Source of the DNA: Nonomuraea endophytica
GTDB taxonomy: Bacteria; Actinomycetota; Actinomycetes; Streptosporangiales; Streptosporangiaceae
NCBI RefSeq assembly: GCF_014203235.1
Contig: NZ_JACHIN010000027.1
Coordinates: 22,901 to 86,900, forward strand
DNA length: 64,000 nucleotides
Reading direction: 5' to 3'
A model generated the notes under the pieces. The model had not been told where the DNA came from, did no database searches, and saw nothing but the letters and a program-made list of their open reading frames with translations. This document shows positions 58,943-64,000 of this stretch, piece by piece (positions within the stretch are counted from its first letter, which is position 1; the number at the start of each line of letters is the position of its first letter). The position numbers and the translations under genes were made by a program.

Positions 58943-59425
58943 ATGGAGATCGAGCAGACGGCGCTGCCCGGCATCGGGCTAAAACACGAGTTCACCTCCC
59001 GCGCGGGACGCAGGATCGGGGTGGTCTCCCACCGCACCGGCCGCCGCGACCTGATCATCTACGACCCCGACGATCCCGACAGCGCCTGCGAGGACATCGT
59101 CCTCAACGACGACGAGGCCGACGCCCTGGCCGAGCTCCTCGGCGCGCCCCGCATCGTGCAGCGGCTCAACCAGTTGCACAAGCAGGTCGAAGGCCTGGTC
59201 AGCGTCCAGCTGCCGATCACCGACGCGAGCCCGTACGCCGACCGGCAGATGGGTCAGGCCCGCGTGCGCACCCGCACCGGCGCGTCCATCGTGGCCGTCG
59301 TCCGCGCCGGCCAGGTCATCACCAGCCCCGCCCCCGACTTCGCCCTGCTGGCGGGCGATGTCATCGTCGTCGTCGGCACGGCCGAGTCCACGGCGGCGGT
59401 CGCCGAGATTCTCGCCACCGGATAG
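58943..59425 (+). CDS. K+/H+ antiporter regulatory subunit (KhtT-like)
   Basis: A 160-residue cytoplasmic protein with an N-terminal domain (about 1-75) and a C-terminal RCK_C/TrkA-C domain (about 78-158; GASIVAVVRAGQVITSPAPDFALLAGDVIVVVGTAES). KhtT regulates the membrane antiporter KhtU and senses pH and cyclic di-AMP in Bacillus (family knowledge). GGAG lies eight bases before the ATG. It is 12 bases upstream of the antiporter gene. Confidence 0.88.
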   Translation: MEIEQTALPGIGLKHEFTSRAGRRIGVVSHRTGRRDLIIYDPDDPDSACEDIVLNDDEADALAELLGAPRIVQRLNQLHKQVEGLVSVQLPITDASPYADRQMGQARVRTRTGASIVAVVRAGQVITSPAPDFALLAGDVIVVVGTAESTAAVAEILATG

Positions 59426-59437
59426 AAAAGGCACCGC

Positions 59438-60598
59438 GTGCACCACACCGCCATCCTCATCCTCGAACTCGGCGCCATCATCCTCGGCCTCGGCGTGCTC
59501 GGCGCCTTAGCGGTACGGGTCGGCATCTCCCCCATCCCCCTCTACCTCGTGGCCGGGCTCGCCTTCGGCCAGGGCGGCATCCTCCCCCTCGCCACCAGCG
59601 GCGAGTTCATCGCCACCGGCGCCGAGATCGGCGTCATCCTCCTGCTGCTCACCCTCGGGCTCGAGTACAACGCCTCAGAGCTCGTCACCTCCCTGCGCAG
59701 CAACGCCCGCGCCGGCCTGGCCGACCTGGTGCTCAACGCCGCACCGGGCGCGATCGCCGCCCTGCTGCTCGGCTGGGGTCCCGTCGCCGCCGTCGCGATG
59801 GCCGGCGTCACGTACGCCACCTCCTCCGGCATCACCGCCAAGGTCCTGTCCGACCTGGGCTGGATCGGCAACAGGGAAACCCCCGTCGTGCTGTCGCTGC
59901 TGGTCTTCGAGGACCTCACGATGGCGCTCTACCTGCCGATCCTCACCGCGATGCTGGCCGGGGTCAGCTTCGCGGGCGGCGCGGTGACCGTCGGCATCGC
60001 GCTGGCGACCGTCAGCGTCGTCCTGCTCATCGCGCTGCGGTTCGGCCGGTTCATCGAGAAGTTCGTCGCCAGCCCGTCCAGCGAGGTGCTGCTGCTCAAG
60101 GTGATCGGGCTCGCGCTCCTGGTCGCCGGCGTCGCCACCAAGCTCCAGGTCTCCGCGGCCGTCGGCGCCTTCCTCGTCGGCATCGCGCTGTCCGGCGAAC
60201 TCGCCCACGAGGCCCGCACGCTGCTCGCCCCGGTGCGCGACCTGTTCGCCGCGGTGTTCTTCGTCTTCTTCGGCCTGCAGACCGACCCGGCCGCCATCCT
60301 GCCCGTCGCGGGGCTGGCCGTCCTGCTCGCCGTGGTCAGCATGATCACCAAACTGCTCACGGGCGCGTACGCCGCCCGCCGCGCCGGAATCGCCAAAGCA
60401 GGTCAGGCCCGAGCCGGGATCGCGCTCATCCCCCGAGGCGAGTTCAACATCGTCATCGCCGGGCTGGCGGTGGCGGCGGGGGCGCATCCCGATCTGGGGC
60501 CGCTGGCCGCGGCTTACGTGCTCATCCTGGCCGCCTTCGGGCCGCTGGCCGCCAAGCTGGTCCAGCCGCTGATCACCGCCATCGCCCGCCGTACCTGA
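59438..60598 (+). CDS. CPA2-family K+/H+ antiporter (KhtU-like)
   Basis: A 386-residue antiporter with about 12-13 segments. CPA2 landmarks are PIPLYLVAGLAFGQGG, GVILLLLTLGLEYNASEL, ATSSGITAKVLSDLG and SLLVFEDLTMALYLP, the last holding the conserved Asp of the ion site. A PRGEFNIVIAG segment lies near the C-terminus. It exports K+ (or Na+/NH4+) in exchange for protons, under control of the KhtT-like subunit. The start is a GTG. Confidence 0.9.
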   Translation: MHHTAILILELGAIILGLGVLGALAVRVGISPIPLYLVAGLAFGQGGILPLATSGEFIATGAEIGVILLLLTLGLEYNASELVTSLRSNARAGLADLVLNAAPGAIAALLLGWGPVAAVAMAGVTYATSSGITAKVLSDLGWIGNRETPVVLSLLVFEDLTMALYLPILTAMLAGVSFAGGAVTVGIALATVSVVLLIALRFGRFIEKFVASPSSEVLLLKVIGLALLVAGVATKLQVSAAVGAFLVGIALSGELAHEARTLLAPVRDLFAAVFFVFFGLQTDPAAILPVAGLAVLLAVVSMITKLLTGAYAARRAGIAKAGQARAGIALIPRGEFNIVIAGLAVAAGAHPDLGPLAAAYVLILAAFGPLAAKLVQPLITAIARRT

Positions 60599-60677
60599 AA
60601 TGAGATGACGTCTGTCATGAACGGCCGGTGACAGCGGCCTCTACTCCGGCCGAACCCCTCTGCCCGATGATCGAAGC

Positions 60678-60842
60678 ATGACGAAGAACTCCCCCAACTG
60701 GACGGTCGGCCTCTCCGCCGGACTCGCCATCGGCATGGGCCTCGCCGCCGCCCTGAACGACATCGTCCTGGGAATCGCGCTCTCGCTGTGCTTCGGAGTG
60801 GCTCTGTCGTACGCGCTGGCGCCCAAGAAGGACGAGGCATGA
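60678..60842 (+). CDS. 54-residue two-helix membrane protein
   Basis: A small ATG gene: a polar start (MTKNSPNWT), two hydrophobic helices (about 9-26 and 29-47) joined by a short turn with Asn-Asp, and the basic end APKKDEA. The charge pattern fits a real inner-membrane miniprotein. GAAG lies just upstream. Its stop is 42 bases before the SDR start. Similar small proteins occur in actinobacteria as hypotheticals; function unknown. Confidence 0.6.
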   Translation: MTKNSPNWTVGLSAGLAIGMGLAAALNDIVLGIALSLCFGVALSYALAPKKDEA

Positions 60843-60846
60843 GCAT

Positions 60847-60877
60847 TTGCGTTCGAGCGCGCTCGAAGGCATAGCGT
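60847..60877 (+). promoter_or_regulatory. MerR-type promoter with palindromic spacer
   Basis: TTGCGT (60847-60852) and TAGCGT (60872-60877) are 19 bases apart, the long spacer typical of MerR-activated promoters. A perfect 16-bp palindrome TTCGAGCG-CGCTCGAA fills 60852-60867. Transcription would begin at about 60884, making the SDR message leaderless. The MerR gene is the second gene of the operon. Confidence 0.65.
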
Positions 60878-60884
60878 CCCCGGC

Positions 60885-61745
60885 ATGACGACGAAGACCT
60901 GGATCATTACCGGCGCCTCCCGCGGTTTCGGCCGCGCCCTGGCGGAAGCCGCGCTCGCGGGCGGCGACCACGTGGTGGCGGCGGTGCGGCGGCCCGAGAG
61001 CGTCGCCGACCTCGCCGCCGCCTACCCGGACGACTTCATGGCCGCCGCGTTCGACGTCCGCGATGTGACGGCGGCCGAGGGCCTGGTGCGTACCACTCTC
61101 GACCGCTTCGGCCGGCTCGACGTGCTCGTGAACAACGCGGGCCGGGCCGTGGTCGGCGCGGTCGAGGAGGTCGCCGACGCGCAGCTGCGCGAGCTCATGG
61201 ACCTGCACCTGTTCGGCCCCGCCGCGCTGGTCAGGGCGGCGCTGCCGGCGATGCGCGCGCAGGGCGCCGGGACGATCGTGCAGATGAGCAGCCAGGGCGG
61301 GCGGATGTCGTTCCCCGGCGTGTCCACGTACTCGGCGTCGAAGTTCGCCCTCGAAGGCTGGTCGGAGGCGCTGGCCGGGGAGGTCGCGCCGTTCGGGATC
61401 CGGGTGATGATCGTGGAGCCGAGCCGGTTCAGGACCGACTTCAACGCCGCCGACGTGCTGGAGTTCACCGAGACGTCGCCGACGTACCGTGATGTGCTCG
61501 CCAGGGTGCGCGCGGACATGGCCGGGACCGACGGCCGTCAGGAGGGCGACCCCGCGCGCGCGGCCGAGATCATCGTCTCCCTCACGCACGGTGACGACGT
61601 GCCGCTACGGCTGCCGCTCGGACGTGAGGCGGTCGAGCGCATCTCCGGCGTCCACCGGCGCGGCCTGGCGGAGGTCGAGCGGTGGGCGGAGACCGCGCGC
61701 AGCGCCGACTTCGAGGACGTTCCGGTAGCGGTCCGGCCGATTTAG
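60885..61745 (+). CDS. Short-chain dehydrogenase/reductase
   Basis: A 286-residue classical SDR: cofactor motif TGASRGFGRAL (residues 9-19), DVRD, NNAGRAVVG, catalytic Ser in QMSSQGG and Tyr-Ser-Ala-Ser-Lys (TYSASKFAL). It oxidises or reduces an alcohol/carbonyl with NAD(P). It lies behind a MerR-type promoter and 10 bases upstream of the merR gene, so the pair is probably autoregulated and induced by a stress or substrate signal. Confidence 0.88.
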   Translation: MTTKTWIITGASRGFGRALAEAALAGGDHVVAAVRRPESVADLAAAYPDDFMAAAFDVRDVTAAEGLVRTTLDRFGRLDVLVNNAGRAVVGAVEEVADAQLRELMDLHLFGPAALVRAALPAMRAQGAGTIVQMSSQGGRMSFPGVSTYSASKFALEGWSEALAGEVAPFGIRVMIVEPSRFRTDFNAADVLEFTETSPTYRDVLARVRADMAGTDGRQEGDPARAAEIIVSLTHGDDVPLRLPLGREAVERISGVHRRGLAEVERWAETARSADFEDVPVAVRPI

Positions 61746-61755
61746 GCTGGTTGTC

Positions 61756-62235
61756 ATGGCCACCGATGACCTGATGACCAGGGCGCTCGAGATGCTCGGG
61801 GACGACGGCCCGCCGTCGGTCGAGGCGATCCACCGCCTCGCCGACCTGGCCGACGTGCCCACGTCGATGACGATCGTGGAGGTCGCCGACCTGCTGGACA
61901 TCTCGCCGCACACGCTGCGCTACTACGAGCGCGCCGGGCTGGTGGAGGTGGCCCGCGACGCCGGCGGCCACCGGGTGTACGACGACCACGCGGTGCGGCG
62001 GCTGGTGTTCCTCACCCGGATGCGGCTGTCCGGAATGCCGATGCGCGACCTTCAGCACTACATCGCGCTCGTCGACGACGGGGCCGAAACCGTACCCGAG
62101 CGACTGGACATGCTGCTGGAACACCGCGACACCATTCGCCGCCGGATCAGGGAGCTGACCCTCTCCCTCACCGCCGTCGAATACAAGATCGCCACCTACG
62201 GCGGCGAAACCGGCCCCGACGTCCAGTCCCGCTGA
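61756..62235 (+). CDS. MerR-family regulator
   Basis: A 159-residue MerR protein with an unusual N-terminal extension of about 37 residues before the winged helix MTIVEVADLLDISPHTLRYYERAGLVEVARDAGGHRVYDD. The effector helix follows (about 105-145). It has no metal-binding Cys cluster, so it fits the aldehyde/organic-signal group beside dehydrogenases rather than metal sensors. No ribosome site is evident before the ATG; it probably acts at the palindromic promoter upstream of the SDR. Confidence 0.85.
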   Translation: MATDDLMTRALEMLGDDGPPSVEAIHRLADLADVPTSMTIVEVADLLDISPHTLRYYERAGLVEVARDAGGHRVYDDHAVRRLVFLTRMRLSGMPMRDLQHYIALVDDGAETVPERLDMLLEHRDTIRRRIRELTLSLTAVEYKIATYGGETGPDVQSR

Positions 62236-62298
62236 ACGTGGAATAGCCAAGGCTTGAACGACGCCTCAGGCTAGCCAGCCACGAAACAGGGCAGATCA

Positions 62299-62317
62299 CC
62301 CCCGCGCCGGCAGGGGG
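62299..62317 (+). promoter_or_regulatory. Hairpin that can mask the ribosome site of the catalase-like gene
   Basis: CCCCC at 62299-62303 can pair with GGGGG at 62313-62317 around an eight-base loop. The G-run is the Shine-Dalgarno sequence (GGGGGAG), nine bases before the GTG at 62326. It may tune translation; this is a prediction from base pairing only. Confidence 0.35.
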
Positions 62318-62325
62318 AGATCACA

Positions 62326-63453
62326 GTGCGTCCCATCAGATATTCGGCCGAGCTCGAGCCCCCGGAGCCGGGCTTCGAGGAGAGCCAGCGGCAGGCCATC
62401 GACATCGTCACCGAGTTCGAGCGGCACTCGGTGGCCGGGGAAGGCGCCGACCGCGCCGTGCGGTTCGCGCACGCCAAGGCGTACGGCCTGGTCAGGGGCA
62501 CCTTCGAGATCCTGGACGGCCTCCCGGCCGAGTACGCCCAGGGCGTCTACGCCCGCCCCGGCAGCCACGACTGCGTGGTCCGCTACTCCAACGGCCTGTC
62601 CCACCTGGGGATCGACCGGGCCCTCGGCAACGTGGTCGGGATGGCGACCAAGGTGTTCGGCATCGAGGCGGAGACCACGCTGGAGGACGAGCGGCACACC
62701 AGGACCATGGACTTCAACATGATCAACGGGCCGTTCTTCTTCTGCAACACCGCCCGGCACTACCGCTTCCTCGCCAAGCTCTTCATCGACATCCCCAAGT
62801 ACCACGCCGGCGGGAAACAGGGCACGCACCAGATGTTCCACGACTGGGTCACCGGCTACGGCACACTGCGGCCGGAGGACTGGGCGTGGGACGAACTCGG
62901 CGCGTTCATCCGGCTCGGCGCGCAGGCCCGCTGGCAGAACCTGCTGCTGTCGACCTTCTGGACGATGTGCGCGGTGCGGCACGGCGACTACGTCGCGAAA
63001 CTCCGCATCACGCCCACGCCCGCCTCCGCCCAGGCCATCACGGAGCGCGACCTCGACCCGGCCGCGCGCGACGAGGTGTTCCGCCCCGCGCTCGTGGACG
63101 AGCTGTCCGGGCACGGCGCCGAGTTCGACTTCCAGGTGCAGCTGTGCACGTCGCCAGCGGAGATGCCCATCGACGACCTGACCGTGGAGTGGCCTGAACG
63201 GCTCTCGCCGTTCGTCACCGTCGCCCGCATGCGCTTCCCGAGGCAGGACATCGGCGGCGCGGCCAACCTCGCGGCGGCCGACGCCGTCTCGTTCACGCCG
63301 TGGCGCTGCGCCGCCGAGCACGTCCCGGTCGGGAGCCTGCAGCGCCTGCGCCGGGAGGTCTACCGGCTCTCGTCCATCGAACGGCACCGCCTCAACGACC
63401 AGGTCCGGGCGGAACCGGACAGCGTCGCCGACGTCCTCCCGCCGACACCCTGA
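62326..63453 (+). CDS. Catalase-fold heme protein (catalase-related subfamily)
   Basis: A 375-residue protein of the small catalase-related group, shorter than true catalases (about 480). The distal His segment is RFAHAKAYGLVRGTFEI, the distal Asn region appears as MDFNMINGPFFF, and the C-terminal region has TPWRCAAEHVPVGSLQRLRREVYRLSS. Relatives include plain catalases, fatty-acid hydroperoxide-converting enzymes (allene oxide synthase type) and uncharacterised proteins. It begins at a GTG with GGGGGAG upstream. It is 17 bases upstream of an unknown gene, and the two form an operon. Confidence 0.8.
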   Translation: MRPIRYSAELEPPEPGFEESQRQAIDIVTEFERHSVAGEGADRAVRFAHAKAYGLVRGTFEILDGLPAEYAQGVYARPGSHDCVVRYSNGLSHLGIDRALGNVVGMATKVFGIEAETTLEDERHTRTMDFNMINGPFFFCNTARHYRFLAKLFIDIPKYHAGGKQGTHQMFHDWVTGYGTLRPEDWAWDELGAFIRLGAQARWQNLLLSTFWTMCAVRHGDYVAKLRITPTPASAQAITERDLDPAARDEVFRPALVDELSGHGAEFDFQVQLCTSPAEMPIDDLTVEWPERLSPFVTVARMRFPRQDIGGAANLAAADAVSFTPWRCAAEHVPVGSLQRLRREVYRLSSIERHRLNDQVRAEPDSVADVLPPTP

Positions 63454-63470
63454 GGGAAAGGATCCCGATC

Positions 63471-64000
63471 ATGCAGCAGGACTATGTCCCGATCTCTCCG
63501 GACGTCACCGCCGAGGAGATCGGCAAGTGGACCCAGCCCACCCGGCGGCAGACCGACGGCGTGGGCCTGCGGGTCGGCAACAAGGCCGAGTTCACGCTGG
63601 TGGCGCCGGTGAAGCCGGGCGGCGCGGAGATCTTCCGCGAGCGGGTCAAGAAGGCCCAGGTCGAGGCGGCCTACTGGGAGGGCAAGCTCGGCACCGTCCA
63701 CGACCTGCGGGTCGCCCTGATCAACGACGGCACGCAGATCCTGTTCGCCGCCAGCTACAGCGACGAGTTCAAGCCTTACGTGGTCGACGTCATCAACTTC
63801 GCCACGCCGTGGATCGACCACATGTTCACCGACGTGGCCGAGGGCTATCCGGGGCTGCGCTCGCCCGACGCGCTGGCGTACATCGCGAAACACCAGGTCG
63901 AGGCGAGCGTCTGGTACGCCTCGAACGAGCAGGCCACCGTCCGTGACATCGCCCGCGGGCAGAAGGCGCTCACCTCGCTCAACGAACTCCTCGACGCCAC
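63471..64000 (+). CDS. Uncharacterised partner of the catalase-like protein (partial)
   Basis: At least 176 residues, cut by the right edge. It is a soluble alpha-beta protein without signal peptide. The middle reads LGTVHDLRVALINDGTQILFAASYSDEFKPYVVD, which recalls a ferredoxin-like dimeric domain (HDLRxxLxxDGxxxLFxxxYxxxFxxY), but I do not recognise the family. AAAGGA precedes the ATG. Close spacing to the catalase-fold gene suggests a shared pathway, for example lipid hydroperoxide handling (inference). Confidence 0.7.
   Translation, partial: MQQDYVPISPDVTAEEIGKWTQPTRRQTDGVGLRVGNKAEFTLVAPVKPGGAEIFRERVKKAQVEAAYWEGKLGTVHDLRVALINDGTQILFAASYSDEFKPYVVDVINFATPWIDHMFTDVAEGYPGLRSPDALAYIAKHQVEASVWYASNEQATVRDIARGQKALTSLNELLDA

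Noticed and set aside
60605..60618. ATGAC/GTCAT dyad after the antiporter gene
   Set aside because: Arms are only five bases with a four-base centre, expected by chance in a region of this size, and no regulator is linked to it.
62291..62325. Two copies of AGATCAC flanking the hairpin before the catalase-like gene
   Set aside because: Only seven bases each and no third copy; insufficient for an operator or repeat claim.
1..64000. A CRISPR array, transposase, prophage or large biosynthetic cluster
   Set aside because: No spaced repeats, transposase motifs, phage structural genes, or PKS/NRPS modules are visible; the only specialised-metabolite genes are the two-gene 2-methylisoborneol pair.

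Overview
The window is GC-rich actinomycete chromosome with heavy use of GTG and TTG starts, many 1-, 4- and 8-base gene overlaps, several apparently leaderless transcripts, and actinobacterial families (SAV2177-type methyltransferase, GPP34, F420-type LLM oxidoreductase, 2-methylisoborneol genes). A filamentous actinomycete of the Streptosporangiales type (for example Nonomuraea) fits, but this is a judgement from gene content and not a search result. I saw no rRNA, tRNA, CRISPR array, phage module or insertion sequence, and no gene-free stretch over 300 bases.

Layout. 1-3012 (minus): a biotin-uptake operon, bioY, acyl-CoA ligase, thiolase and an ECF ATPase cut by the window edge. 3166-5166 (minus): geranyl diphosphate methyltransferase and 2-methylisoborneol-type terpene synthase. 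5319-7122: TetR regulator with a large palindromic operator and an FAD monooxygenase. 7129-9476 (minus): two CNNM/CBS proteins. 9537-10361: a six-segment voltage-gated channel with an unusual filter. 10315-10941 (minus): a secreted chymotrypsin-fold protein that has lost its catalytic triad. 11003-16713: DUF1801 protein, cytoplasmic GH20 hexosaminidase, a MarR/hydrolase divergent pair, and a TetR/flavodoxin/nitronate monooxygenase divergent set.

16721-25467 (minus) is one seven-gene operon: three different amidohydrolases around a complete oligopeptide-type ABC importer in which one permease is fused to one ATPase. 25685-28861 carries two secreted peptidases and ends in a perfect 15-bp hairpin. 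28923-33642 is an iron-siderophore operon behind a DtxR/IdeR box. 33608-37951 has an M55 D-aminopeptidase, a TetR/DHA2 exporter pair and a divergent M14 carboxypeptidase that share a tandem operator. 38068-42882: APC permease, GPP34 protein, SAM methyltransferase, PaaX-like regulator and C45 acyltransferase-like protein. 42879-46289 is a divergently arranged nitrate/sulfonate/thiamine-precursor-type ABC importer with an LLM oxidoreductase.

46329-49335 (minus): secreted phospholipase A2, a membrane protein, a CBM48 protein behind a stress-sigma-type promoter, and glgC. 49453-54749: crotonase, a MACPF-like candidate pore-forming protein, a membrane-anchored Cys-rich exported protein, a DUF4429/SHOCT protein and a permease with an extracellular lectin-like domain. 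54876-58873: Rieske oxygenase, SDR/NmrA pair, divergent AraC regulator and a relic of a LuxR-type response regulator. 58943-60598: KhtTU-type K+/H+ antiporter. 60678-64000: a 54-residue membrane protein, an SDR/MerR unit with a spacer palindrome, and a catalase-fold protein with an uncharacterised partner that runs off the end.

The most interesting items are the MACPF-like protein (50388-51815), the channel with a TGDDW filter, the triad-less pseudoprotease, the three-amidohydrolase transport operon and the catalase-fold gene pair.
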